From contig CAYUOU010000021.1 of the NCBI GenBank assembly GCA_964446485.1, forward strand, positions 1-54,612: a DNA stretch of 54,612 nt. Reading direction: 5' to 3'. Every line of letters begins with the position of its first letter. Within the stretch, counting starts at the first letter, position 1. Below, one piece after another: positions 32,552 through 41,397 of the stretch. The DNA is from JBDRRP01 sp964446485 (GTDB lineage Bacteria; Desulfobacterota; Desulfobacteria; Desulfobacterales; JBDRRP01). The translations under genes and the position numbers were made by a program. The notes under the pieces were generated by a model. That model was not told where the DNA came from and did no database searches. It saw only the letters and a list, made by a program, of their open reading frames with translations.

Positions 32552-32803
32552 GGGGTGCATCCTCCCTCGAGTGTGGCATGCGAACAGCCGGTGGCAGTGA
32601 CATACTCCAATCCTGCGACCGTCGCCGTGGTGTAAGGACCCCGCTGACGCAAACTCAGAAAAAAACGCTGGGGCGGCGGTCCACCATTGACGTCAATCGG
32701 TGAAAAACCATAACAAGCCGACATTTGAAAATCAAATGGTGAATGGCACCGAATGGAAATGCCGGATGATTCACTATCGTTCAATCATCGACGGCGGCCC
32801 GCG

Positions 32804-33670
32804 ATGATGCGGCGCCGACCCCGGGTCAGTGTGGTGGTCCCGGTATACAACCGTGTCGCTTGGGTGTCTCGCGCACTGGATTCGGTATTGGGCCAGGATT
32901 ATCCTGACCTCGAATTGATCGTGGTGGACGATGGCTCCACCGATGGCACCCACCGCAGGCTGGCCGCCTATGGAGACGCTATCCGCGTGGTGCGCCAGGG
33001 CAACCGGGGGGTCAGCGCGGCGCGGAACATCGGCGTGGCCAGTGCTTCAGGCGCGCTGATCGCCTTTCTTGATTCCGATGATTGCTGGCTACCCGGCAAG
33101 CTGGAGCGTCAAGTGGCCTTCATGACGGCTCGTCCAGACGTGCAGATTTGCCAAACAGAAGAAATTTGGATTCGCAACGGGGTTCGGGTCAACCCCCGCC
33201 GGCGCCACCGCAAACCGTCAGGGTGGATCTTCGAGCCGTCGCTGGCACTATGCCTCGTGAGTCCGTCGGCGGTAATGATGACGCGGGGGCTGTGGGATGA
33301 GATGGGGGGCTTCGACACGTCACTGCCGGCCTGTGAGGACTACGACCTGTGGCTGCGGGTGTCGGTCCGGTACCCCGTTCACCTGCTGCCCGAGCCCCTG
33401 ATCGAAAAGCACGGCGGCCACCCGGACCAGCTCTCCCGGATGCCGGCATTGGATCGATATCGCATCCGGGCCATCTGCAAGGCCCTGGACCGCGGCGGCC
33501 TCTCAGCGGGCCAGCGCGCGGCGGCCGTGGACACGCTCCGCAGCAAGTGCACCGTCTATGCCGAGGGCTGTCGAAAACGGGGCCGTCTTGAGGAGGCCGA
33601 TCGGATTGCGGCACTGCCGGACAAATACTCTCGCAGGGGCCCCTGGAAAGGCCGCTACACCATTCGCTGA
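32804..33670 (+). CDS. Family 2 glycosyltransferase
   Basis: A GT-A fold transferase of about 288 residues. RVSVVVPVYNRVAWVSRALDSVL opens the nucleotide-sugar fold, LIVVDDGSTDGT follows, the metal-binding DxD lies in AFLDSDDCW, and ACEDYDLWLRVS carries the ED of the acceptor loop. No membrane segment is evident. I chose the ATG at 32804, close to the family start; an in-frame ATG at 32753 would add 17 non-conserved residues. Its last 16 nt overlap the convergent hrpA gene. It probably acts in cell-surface polysaccharide synthesis. Confidence 0.88.
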   Translation: MMRRRPRVSVVVPVYNRVAWVSRALDSVLGQDYPDLELIVVDDGSTDGTHRRLAAYGDAIRVVRQGNRGVSAARNIGVASASGALIAFLDSDDCWLPGKLERQVAFMTARPDVQICQTEEIWIRNGVRVNPRRRHRKPSGWIFEPSLALCLVSPSAVMMTRGLWDEMGGFDTSLPACEDYDLWLRVSVRYPVHLLPEPLIEKHGGHPDQLSRMPALDRYRIRAICKALDRGGLSAGQRAAAVDTLRSKCTVYAEGCRKRGRLEEADRIAALPDKYSRRGPWKGRYTIR

Positions 33671-36600
33671 ATGTCGTCGGCCAGCTGTTTCAACCGTTTT
33701 TCCGACACCTTGACCGCCGTCCCAAGTTCCTGGGCGAACACCGACACCTTGAACTCTTCGATCATCCAGTAATAGTCTTCCAGCGCCGCGCGCTTCTCCT
33801 GGGTCGTACCGTGACTCAGAGCGTCGAGCATTTCCATGAGCCGGTGCTCGTGGCGGTCGACGATGCCGGCTTTCATCGCTTCTTTGGTCGGGTCCGACAC
33901 GCCACGCCGGGCACGCATGGCGACGGCCGCCAGATACCGGGGCAGGTGCTCGAGGCGGCCGACGTCATACAAGCTTACAAATTGTGTCGACACCAACCGG
34001 TGCAGGTCTTTTTCCAGTCGATTCATGAGCGACAGGGCGCTGGGCTGGGAAGGATTGTCACGGCGCAGCGCGGCGAGCGCCGCCACCGTTTCGCTATGGG
34101 CGAGAACGATGCGATGGCAGTGGGCCAACACGTCCTGCCCCTGGTTCATGAAGGTCGGCCTTACCGCTGCTGCGTGATGATGAAAAGCTGCGGCGGTGCG
34201 CAGGTTTTTTGCAAACAGGGCGCGGAGCACCGTTTCCATGAGCTGCGTTTCCAGGAGGGCGGTACCGCCGAACGGCCGGGTCATGGCGGCAGTCAGTCCG
34301 GTCAACTTCAGGCGCTTTTTAAGAAATGCGAGATCTTTGCGGAACACCTCCCGGTACATGGCCAGCACACCCTTTGTATGGTCGGCCACGGCTTTCACCG
34401 GGTCGGCCAACAGGCGCACGGCGATACCGTCGTCTTCAGAAACCAGTGCCGGAAACACTGCCCAGCCCGTTTTGGCACCCGGAAGATCGATGCGTTCCGG
34501 CAGGTCGGGAAACGTCTCCGGCGTGACACCGTCGCGCTCCCATTGCCGTTTGAGGGCGGCGACGCGTGGCTCGGGAAGGGCGGGTCCGTCGTGGGTGCGT
34601 AAAACGGCGGCATCCCGGCTGGCGGCGATGGTATCGCCGTCCGGTCCGGCGATGGCGATACGCGCCCTAAGATGCTCCGGCAGCCGTTCGGGCTGCCAGG
34701 CGCTCGCCGGGATATCCACCCCGAACCGCTCTTTGATGAACTCGCTCAGCACTGCCGTCAGCGGACGGTCTGTCCGAGGAACCATTTCCCGGCTGATGAT
34801 GTCCACATGGGTCGTCACCGGCACCAGGCGCCGACGGTAGTTTTTGGGAAGACGGCGAATCAGTTCGGCGATTTTTTCGGTTAACAGACCGGGAACCAGC
34901 CAGTCCATGGATTCCGGTGCGATGGTGGGGGCCACAGATGATGGCACGACGACGGTCACGCCGTCATCCGCCTTGCCGGGGTCGAATCGGTAACTGCAGG
35001 CCAGCGACTGCACTCCGGTGTCCAATTGGTCCGGATACCGGGCCAACTCATCGGGATCGGGGCGGTATCGCATCAGGTCCTCGGGCTGCATTCGCAGGAA
35101 ATCATCTCCGCCGCGGGTGCGGATCATCCGCTTGAGGCGTCGCAGATCCCATACCGCCTTCAGACGAGCCCGATAGAAACGGGCCATTTCTTCATCGTTA
35201 ACCAGCACATCCCGGCGTCGGATGCGGTGCTCAATATCTTCCAGTGACGCCATCAGTTCCTGGTTGTGAACCATAAAGGGCAGTGGTTGGCGGATGTCCC
35301 CCGATACCAGAGCGTCGCGAATAAAGATTTCGGTGGCCTGCTCAGGGTCCAGGCGGCCGAAGGGTATCCGGCGGCCGCTGACGATGACCAGGCCGAACAG
35401 CGTGACCTGTTCGTCTGCCACCACCTCCCCTCGGCTGCGCGCCCACCGGGGATGCTGGTGGGATTTTTTACACAGGCTGCCGCCCAGCGCTTCCAGCCAT
35501 TGGGGGTCGATGCCGGCGCACACCCTGGCAAACAGCCGCGATGTTTCCACCATTTCGGCGGCCATGATCCAACGGGGGGCCCGGCTGAATAGGCCCGAGC
35601 CTGGAAACACCATGATTTCCCTTCCCCTGGCCGCGGTAAACAGGTTGCCCTCCTTTTTGAGGGCGATGTTGGACAGCAGGCCGCTCAGGACGGCACGGTG
35701 CAATTGTCCATATTGTTCGCTGAAGGCGGCATTGGCCTCCGATTGCACGGCGTCATGCTGGCCTGCTGAAGGCGGCGGCGTCTCCCACGGACCGGCATCC
35801 ATGCCGGCTTCGGCGGCCATGGTCCGCAGTTGGTAAACCAGATCCCGCCATTCACGCATGCGCCGGTAGCTGATAAACTGCGCCCGGCACCACCGTTTCA
35901 TCTCACCGGCGGTTCCGCCGATGCGATGGTAGGCCCGCCAGATGTTCAGCAATGTGACAAAATCCGACTGGGGATCGGCAAACGCCTGCTGGGCCGCGTC
36001 GGCCGCCTTTTCTTGCTCCGCCGGGCGTTCCCGGGGATCGGGGATGCTCAGAGCGGCGGCAATGATAACGACTTCGGGCAGGCAGCCCATCACCCGGGCC
36101 TCGATCATCATCCGCGAAAGGCGCGGGTCCACCGGAATTTGGGCCATGAGCCGGCCCTGGGGCGTCAGCCGGTATTCGTACTTGGGCCAGCTGCCGTCTT
36201 TTTTCGGTGGACGTTTCTCCAAAGCTCCCAGTTCCAAAAGGAGATCGATGCCATCCCGGATGCGCCGGGTGGCCGGTGGGTCAATGAAGGGAAAGGCGGC
36301 GGGATCCCCCAGGTTGAGGGCAATCATGCGCAATATCACATCGGCCAGGTTGGCCCTGAGAATCTCCGGCGGTGTGAACCGGGGCCGGGCGTCGTAGTCG
36401 TCCTCTGCGTAGAGGCGGATGCAGACGCCGTCTTCGACCCGGCCGCAGCGCCCCATGCGCTGGTCGGCGCTGCTTCTCGAGATGGGGCTCACCGGCAGGG
36501 CCGTGGTTCGCGATCGGGGGTTGTACTGGCTGATGCGGGCCAGGCCGGTATCGATGACATAGCGGATGCCGGGGATGGTAATGGAGGTTTCGGCAATGTT

Positions 36601-37650
36601 GGTGGCGACGATGATCTTCCTGCCTGGGGCCCGGCTGAACACCCGGGATTGGTCCGATCCCGAAAGACGGGCGAACAGGGGCATCACGCTGACATGGCGG
36701 TAGCGCCTGCCGTCAATCATCTCACAGGCGTCACGGATTCCCTGCTCCGTCGGCATGAAGATGAGCACGTCACCACGGGAGGTGCCGGTCATCAGTTCGT
36801 CCAGCACAGTGACCGCCGCTTCCACGTGGCCGGCTTCCGGGTCGCTCTCGGTGGCCACCGGCGGCTGGTAACGCACCGACACAGGAAACATGCGTCCGGA
36901 GACTTCGATGACCGGGGCCCCGTCAAAGGCGGCCGCGAACTTCTCCGTGTCGATGGTGGCGGAGGTGATGATCACACGGAGGTCACGCCGCCGTGCGGCG
37001 AGGGTTCTCAGCATGCCCAGGATAAAATCGATATTGAGGCTGCGCTCATGGGCTTCATCGACGATGAGGGTGTCATAGCGGTTGAGCCGGGGGTCTCCCT
37101 GGGCTTCACTGAGAAGAATGCCGTCGGTCATGATTTTAATGTAGGCCTGGGGTGACAGCTGCTCCTGGAAACGAATCTTGTAGCCCACCGCCGTGCCGGG
37201 GGCGACGCCAAGTTCTTCGGCGATGCGGTGGGCCACCGAGGTGGCGGCGATGCGGCGAGGTTGGGTGCAGCCGATGATGCCGTCGATGCCGCGGCCTGCC
37301 GCCAGGCAGTACTGAGGGATTTGTGTGGTCTTCCCCGATCCGGTCTCTCCGGCGATGATCACCACGGGGTGGCGGCGGATGGCGGCGATGATCTCCTGGC
37401 GTTTGCGGCGGATGGGCAATGCCGGCGGTGAAACGGGGCGCGGTCTTTTATCGATGCGGGCGCGCCGGCGTTTCACCGATTCCCGGGCCTGGCGGTTCAG
37501 TGCGGCCAGCTGCGGCATCAGGGCGGCGGTGTCACCGCCCTCGGTCAGCTCACGGCGGATGTTGTTGACCTGTCGCCCGATGCGCCGGCGGTCTTCAGGG
37601 AACGCGTGGGCGAGCAGGGCGGAGACTTTGTCTGGATGCAGGGGTGGCAT
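33655..37650 (-). CDS. hrpA: ATP-dependent RNA helicase HrpA
   Basis: A 1331-residue DEAH-box helicase, close in length to E. coli HrpA. Walker A is AGETGSGKTTQIPQY, motif II is VDEAHERSLNIDFILG, motif III SATIDTEKF, motif IV region GDVLIFMPTEQGIRDA, motif V TNIAETSITIPGIRYVIDTG and motif VI QRMGRCGRVEDG. A winged helix and helicase-associated domain and an OB-like part follow to about residue 640. The C-terminal half is the DUF3418-like extension of the HrpA family. It is implicated in mRNA processing and ribosome rescue. It is convergent with the GT2 gene, overlapping by 16 nt. Confidence 0.95.
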   Translation of the reverse strand: MPPLHPDKVSALLAHAFPEDRRRIGRQVNNIRRELTEGGDTAALMPQLAALNRQARESVKRRRARIDKRPRPVSPPALPIRRKRQEIIAAIRRHPVVIIAGETGSGKTTQIPQYCLAAGRGIDGIIGCTQPRRIAATSVAHRIAEELGVAPGTAVGYKIRFQEQLSPQAYIKIMTDGILLSEAQGDPRLNRYDTLIVDEAHERSLNIDFILGMLRTLAARRRDLRVIITSATIDTEKFAAAFDGAPVIEVSGRMFPVSVRYQPPVATESDPEAGHVEAAVTVLDELMTGTSRGDVLIFMPTEQGIRDACEMIDGRRYRHVSVMPLFARLSGSDQSRVFSRAPGRKIIVATNIAETSITIPGIRYVIDTGLARISQYNPRSRTTALPVSPISRSSADQRMGRCGRVEDGVCIRLYAEDDYDARPRFTPPEILRANLADVILRMIALNLGDPAAFPFIDPPATRRIRDGIDLLLELGALEKRPPKKDGSWPKYEYRLTPQGRLMAQIPVDPRLSRMMIEARVMGCLPEVVIIAAALSIPDPRERPAEQEKAADAAQQAFADPQSDFVTLLNIWRAYHRIGGTAGEMKRWCRAQFISYRRMREWRDLVYQLRTMAAEAGMDAGPWETPPPSAGQHDAVQSEANAAFSEQYGQLHRAVLSGLLSNIALKKEGNLFTAARGREIMVFPGSGLFSRAPRWIMAAEMVETSRLFARVCAGIDPQWLEALGGSLCKKSHQHPRWARSRGEVVADEQVTLFGLVIVSGRRIPFGRLDPEQATEIFIRDALVSGDIRQPLPFMVHNQELMASLEDIEHRIRRRDVLVNDEEMARFYRARLKAVWDLRRLKRMIRTRGGDDFLRMQPEDLMRYRPDPDELARYPDQLDTGVQSLACSYRFDPGKADDGVTVVVPSSVAPTIAPESMDWLVPGLLTEKIAELIRRLPKNYRRRLVPVTTHVDIISREMVPRTDRPLTAVLSEFIKERFGVDIPASAWQPERLPEHLRARIAIAGPDGDTIAASRDAAVLRTHDGPALPEPRVAALKRQWERDGVTPETFPDLPERIDLPGAKTGWAVFPALVSEDDGIAVRLLADPVKAVADHTKGVLAMYREVFRKDLAFLKKRLKLTGLTAAMTRPFGGTALLETQLMETVLRALFAKNLRTAAAFHHHAAAVRPTFMNQGQDVLAHCHRIVLAHSETVAALAALRRDNPSQPSALSLMNRLEKDLHRLVSTQFVSLYDVGRLEHLPRYLAAVAMRARRGVSDPTKEAMKAGIVDRHEHRLMEMLDALSHGTTQEKRAALEDYYWMIEEFKVSVFAQELGTAVKVSEKRLKQLADDIQRMV

Positions 37651-37921
37651 GGGGCAACGGTGACTATGGTCTGCGGTTTGGGGTTGGCATGGCAGGTAAC
37701 ACTGCGCCGGTCCGAGGGATCACCCGACACCGAGAACGACCCTCGCCGTTGATGGGATCATCCGCCTTGCCATACGGCTAATGACGTGACCCTCGACTCC
37801 CTTGAAAAAGCCGGCGAAGGCGAATAGTATTGATTTCGCTATTGCCTGTCAATCGGCGGCGACAGTGCCGACAGGTTCATTGCCGACCTCGATCCCCTCA
37901 ACCCTTTCACAGGAGTCTGTC

Positions 37922-39262
37922 ATGCAATTTGTCGTCATCGGCGGCGATGCCGCCGGAATGAGTGCCGCCAGCCGTGCCAAGCGGCGAGCGCCGGACATGT
38001 CGGTGACGGTGCTCGAGCGGTCCCGGGACGTCTCTTACAGCGCCTGCGGGATGCCCTACAATATTGCGGATGCCCATCGAGAGATGGACGATCTCGTGGT
38101 TCGCACCGCCGACGCGTTTCGATCGAAGCAAGGGCTTGACGTGTTGACCGGTTACACGGTGACCCGTATCGATCCGGCAAGGGGCCGCGTTCACGGCCAC
38201 CGGGATGACGGCGGTGCGTTTTCCTTTCCCTATGACCGACTCCTCATCGCCACCGGCGCCGCCCCCGTCAAACCGGCGTTAGACGGCATCGATCTCCCCG
38301 GAGTCATGGTGCTAAAAAGCCTGGCCGACGGGCGTGCCATCAAGACGGCCCTTGCCGACGGGGCGGTGCGCCGCGTCGCGATCATCGGCATGGGCTATAT
38401 CGCCATGGAACTGTGTGAAGCCCTCGCGGCGCGCGGCATTGCGGTCGACATGATTAAGCCGGGGCCGGATCTGCTTCCCTGGATGGATCGGCGTCTTGCC
38501 GAAGTGGTGAATCAGACACTGCTTGCCAACCAGGTGGGCTGCTATCCCGGCACACTGCTGTCGGGGATTCGTCGTGAGGACGGCCGCCTGCATCTGTTGT
38601 CCGACAAGGGGCGCATTGAGGGGGACCTTGTCATCGCAGCAGTGGGCGTCACTCCGAACAGCAAACTGGCTGCGGATGCCGGTCTCAATTTGGGACCCGC
38701 GGGCGCCATCGCCGTGGGCGAGGACCTCATGACCTCCGAGCCGGCCATTTACGCTGCGGGTGATTGTGCCGACGCCTTTCATGTGGTGACCGGAGAGCGG
38801 GTCTGGATACCGCTGGCCCTGCGCGCCAACAGGGCCGGGTGGGCTGTGGCCGACAATGTCTGCGGAGAATTGAGCCGACTTGAAGGGGTGGTCGGCACGG
38901 CGGTGTTCAAGGTGTTTGACCTGGAGGTGGCGCGAACGGGACTCACTGTGTCCGAGGCAGTTGCCGCCGGTTTTGACCCTGCCTCGGTTACCATCACCAC
39001 GCGCTCGCGGGCCCACGCCCATCCTGGCGCCGTGGACATTCACGTCCATGCCGTGGGCGACCGCGGCTCCGGGCGGCTGCTGGGGGTGCAAATGGTGGGC
39101 CGCGAAGGTGTTGCGCACCGGATCAACGCCGCCGCGGTGGCGCTTCATGCCAAAATGACCGTGGCGGCATTCGCCCAGAGCGATATGGCGTACGCCCCAC
39201 CGTTTGGTCCGGTGTGGGATCCATTGCTGGTAATGGCCAATCAGCTGGCCAAAAAACTGTAA
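37922..39262 (+). CDS. CoA-disulfide reductase / NADH oxidase family flavoprotein
   Basis: A 446-residue FAD and NAD(P)H-binding enzyme. The FAD loop is VVIGGDAAGMSAASRAKR, the redox-active Cys42 lies in SYSACGMPYNIAD (family SYxxCGxPY), the NADH loop is IIGMGYIAMELCEAL, and the second FAD motif is IYAAGDCADAF; the C-terminal dimerisation domain completes the fold. The single active Cys is characteristic of the CoADR/NPSR/Nox group, which reduces CoA disulfide, polysulfide or oxygen. AGGAG precedes the ATG at 37922. It has no rhodanese domain. In a sulfate reducer a role in polysulfide or CoA-persulfide turnover is likely. Confidence 0.9.
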   Translation: MQFVVIGGDAAGMSAASRAKRRAPDMSVTVLERSRDVSYSACGMPYNIADAHREMDDLVVRTADAFRSKQGLDVLTGYTVTRIDPARGRVHGHRDDGGAFSFPYDRLLIATGAAPVKPALDGIDLPGVMVLKSLADGRAIKTALADGAVRRVAIIGMGYIAMELCEALAARGIAVDMIKPGPDLLPWMDRRLAEVVNQTLLANQVGCYPGTLLSGIRREDGRLHLLSDKGRIEGDLVIAAVGVTPNSKLAADAGLNLGPAGAIAVGEDLMTSEPAIYAAGDCADAFHVVTGERVWIPLALRANRAGWAVADNVCGELSRLEGVVGTAVFKVFDLEVARTGLTVSEAVAAGFDPASVTITTRSRAHAHPGAVDIHVHAVGDRGSGRLLGVQMVGREGVAHRINAAAVALHAKMTVAAFAQSDMAYAPPFGPVWDPLLVMANQLAKKL

Positions 39263-39277
39263 CAGATGGAGGAAGCG

Positions 39278-39598
39278 ATGCATCGACGATGGAAGGGTAC
39301 GGGGATTGTCGTGGCCCTGATGGCCATGGTGATGGTGGCGTGTTCGGTCCAGCCGCCGAGCCGGATCACCAAAGAAAACTATGATCAGTTGAAGTTCGGC
39401 ATGACCCTCGAATCGGTGACGGAGATCCTTGGCGCACCGCCATACCATTCCGCGCGCCTGGGGGTGCAGCAGTTTACATGGACGGACGGTGAGCGCCACA
39501 TCCACGCCAAATTCATTGCCGGTCGCGCCATTTACTTTTCCAGCAAAGGGCTCGATGAAGCGACCCAACCGGCGGCGACAGGCAGCGCCGGGCATTGA
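39278..39598 (+). CDS. Small SmpA/BamE-like lipoprotein
   Basis: About 106 residues, 15 nt after the flavoprotein. The hydrophobic signal GIVVALMAMVMVACS ends in a lipobox-like VAC, then the SmpA/OmlA-like fold: ITKENYDQLKFGMTLESVTEILG and QQFTWTDGERHIHAKFIAGRAIYFSSKGL, the pattern of DUF3862 proteins. The start at 39278 is supported by GGAGGA; an ATG at 39266 lies inside that site. Probably an outer-membrane-associated lipoprotein; not necessarily a BAM component. Confidence 0.85.
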   Translation: MHRRWKGTGIVVALMAMVMVACSVQPPSRITKENYDQLKFGMTLESVTEILGAPPYHSARLGVQQFTWTDGERHIHAKFIAGRAIYFSSKGLDEATQPAATGSAGH

Positions 39599-39628
39599 GC
39601 CGGCGCCGCCCGGGCCAAGGAGGTGTCA

Positions 39629-39876
39629 ATGAAGAGCTACCGCAAAGAACTGTGGTTTGATGTGCCCACCCGGCGGGCCTTTATCAACATCACGCCCCAG
39701 GTCGCCGAGTGCGTCAGAGAGAGCGGCGTCAACGAAGGGTTGGTACTGGTCAACGCCATGCACATTACCGCCTCGGTCTTCATCACGACTACGAGGTGTG
39801 GCTGGAAAAACTCGCACCCCACGCGCCGGTCTCCCAGTACCGCCGCAACGTCGGCGAAGACAATGCCGACGCCCAC
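39629..39876 (+). pseudogene. Broken YjbQ/UPF0047 gene
   Basis: The frame from ATG 39629 (SD GGAGG) reads KSYRKELWFDVPTRRAFINI, then NAMHITASVFI, the start of the YjbQ family. At 39776-39785 the frame shifts and the family sequence continues in another frame as LHHDYEVWLEKLAPH and NVGEDNADAH, ending at 39876. The expected stretch between SVFI and GLHH is missing, consistent with a deletion of about 25 nt between two GTCTTCATCA copies. The last 45 or so residues (the VVVAIT and KIIGE part) are also absent. Family members are proposed thiamine-phosphate-synthase-like enzymes. Decay is more likely than sequencing error because two lesions are present. Confidence 0.82.
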
Positions 39877-40014
39877 TTCGCCGCCGAATATCGACGACAC
39901 CCCTTTGCGGTGGATCTCCTCGTGTTTGTATTTTTGAAGAAAATACGATACAGGGGAAAACCCGAGATTGGAGTAACACATAATTATGGAACCTATAGGG
40001 AGGAAAAAACACCC

Positions 40015-41337
40015 ATGACCGATGAAGCGATTAAAATCGGAGGCAAGCGCGCCTCCACTTTCATGGACAAAGTCAAGGAGATTCTGCCTGAGGGCGGGAA
40101 CCTGAACCTTTGTCTTACCTGCGGCGCCTGCTCGTCCGGCTGTCCGGCCACAGGGCTGGAGGGCATGGATCCCCGGAAGTTTCTCCGGATGGCGGCGCTG
40201 GGGATGGACGAAGAGGTCACCACGACACCGTGGGTATGGTGGTGCAGCATGTGCATGCGCTGCAACTACGTGTGCCCCATGGAGATCAACATCCCGCAGT
40301 TGGTGTTCAACGCGCGCAAAGCCTGGCCTCGGGAGACGCGACCCAAGGGGATCGTGGGCTCCTGCGACATGGCCATGAGGAATGAGACCTGCAGCGCCAT
40401 GGGAGCTTCGGCGGAGGATTTCCAGTTTGTCGTCGAAGACGTCCTGGAGGAGTATCAGGAAGGTCAGCCGGAGTTTGCCGAGATGCAGGCACCCATTGAT
40501 AAACAGGGCGCCATGTTCGTGCTGAACCAGAACTCCCGCGAACCGGTCACCGAACCCGACGAGATGGTGCCGTTGTGGAAAATTCTCCACCTGGTCGGCG
40601 CCGATTGGACCTACGCCTCCAAGGGCTGGGCCGCCGAGAACTACTGCATGTTCCTGGCCGATGACGAGAACTGGGAAAAGATCGTTCGCACCAAGGCCAA
40701 TGCCGTGGATGAACTGGGGGCCAAGGTCTGGCTCAACACGGAGTGAGGGCACGAACTGTTCGCAGTCCGGGTCGGACTGCAAAAATACAAAATCGAGTAC
40801 AAGTTCGAAATCAAGAGCATCATTCAACTCTATGCCCAGTGGATCAAAGAGGGCAAACTCAAGGTCAACTCCGATTGGAACAAAGACCGCAAGATCAAGT
40901 TCACGGTCCAGGACCCCTGCCAATTGGTCCGCAAATCCTTCGGTGACCCGGTGGCCGACGATCTGCGCTACGTGGTGAAGGCTGTTGTGGGTGAAGAAAA
41001 CTTCATCGATATGACCCCCAACAAAAGCAACAATTACTGCTGCGGCGGCGGCGGCGGATTCCTCCAGTCAGGATATCCCGAAGAGCGACGCCAGTACGGT
41101 TCTCTTAAGGCCAAACAGATCCTGGACACGGGCGCCGCATACGCCATCACGCCCTGCCACAACTGCCACGCCCAGGTCCATGACCTGGCCGAGATCAACG
41201 AGCACGCCTGGCAGACCGTCCATCTGTGGACCCTCATCTGTCTGTCTTTGGGCATCCTCGGCCCCAAGGAGCGGGAATACCTGGGCGATGATTTGAAGGA
41301 CGTGGATGTGTTTCACCCGGAGATGGACGAGTACTAG
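40015..41337 (+). CDS. Selenocysteine-containing HdrD/DsrK-like Fe-S protein (UGA at 40744 read through)
   Basis: A 440-residue protein read as one frame through an in-frame TGA at 40744-40746, residue 244. Two 4Fe-4S motifs open it (Cys33, 36, 39, 43 and Cys77, 80, 83, 87), as in HdrC. A degenerate first CCG-like domain (SKGWAAENYCMF) ends in LNTE-U-GHELF, where relatives such as DsrK and TmcB have ECGH. The second CCG domain is complete: Cys302, Cys342-Cys343, Cys381, Cys384, suited to a non-cubane 4Fe-4S cluster. The frame stays open for 197 codons after the TGA with conserved sequence, and a perfect hairpin follows. It probably handles thiol/disulfide electron transfer in sulfur metabolism. 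No stop-reinitiation site is visible. Start 40015 has GGGAGG upstream. Confidence 0.9.
40744..40780 (+). promoter_or_regulatory. UGA selenocysteine codon with bacterial SECIS-like hairpin
   Basis: After TGA (40744-40746) and 15 nt, GCAGTCC (40762-40768) pairs perfectly with GGACTGC (40774-40780) around the loop GGGTC. Bacterial SECIS hairpins lie just 3' of the UGA and expose G and U in the apical loop for SelB. The hairpin is within the coding sequence. Confidence 0.85.
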
Positions 41338-41360
41338 GTCATCTTCGGTCAATCGAAATG

Positions 41361-41397
41361 AAAGACCCGTCGGGGCACATGGCCGCGGCGGGTCTTT
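41361..41397. terminator. Bidirectional intrinsic terminator
   Basis: AAAGACCCG (41361-41369) pairs with CGGGTCTTT (41389-41397), followed by further T; the left side gives a T-run on the opposite strand. It separates the HdrD-like gene from the convergent nitroreductase, whose stop begins at 41400. Confidence 0.8.

Noticed and set aside
35830..37155. 441-codon plus-strand open frame opposite hrpA
   Set aside because: Antisense to the conserved helicase motifs of HrpA; composition typical of a shadow frame and no ribosome site.
38312..39595. 427-codon minus-strand open frame opposite the flavoprotein and lipoprotein genes
   Set aside because: The plus strand has full FAD/NAD motifs here; the antisense frame is His/Arg/Gly-rich without recognisable domains.
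40744..40746. TGA as a nonsense mutation that splits the HdrD-like gene
   Set aside because: The frame stays conserved after it, the position matches a conserved Cys, and a perfect SECIS-like hairpin follows.
39637..40923. 428-codon minus-strand open frame opposite the HdrD-like gene
   Set aside because: Antisense to two iron-sulfur motifs and the CCG region; no similarity or start signal.
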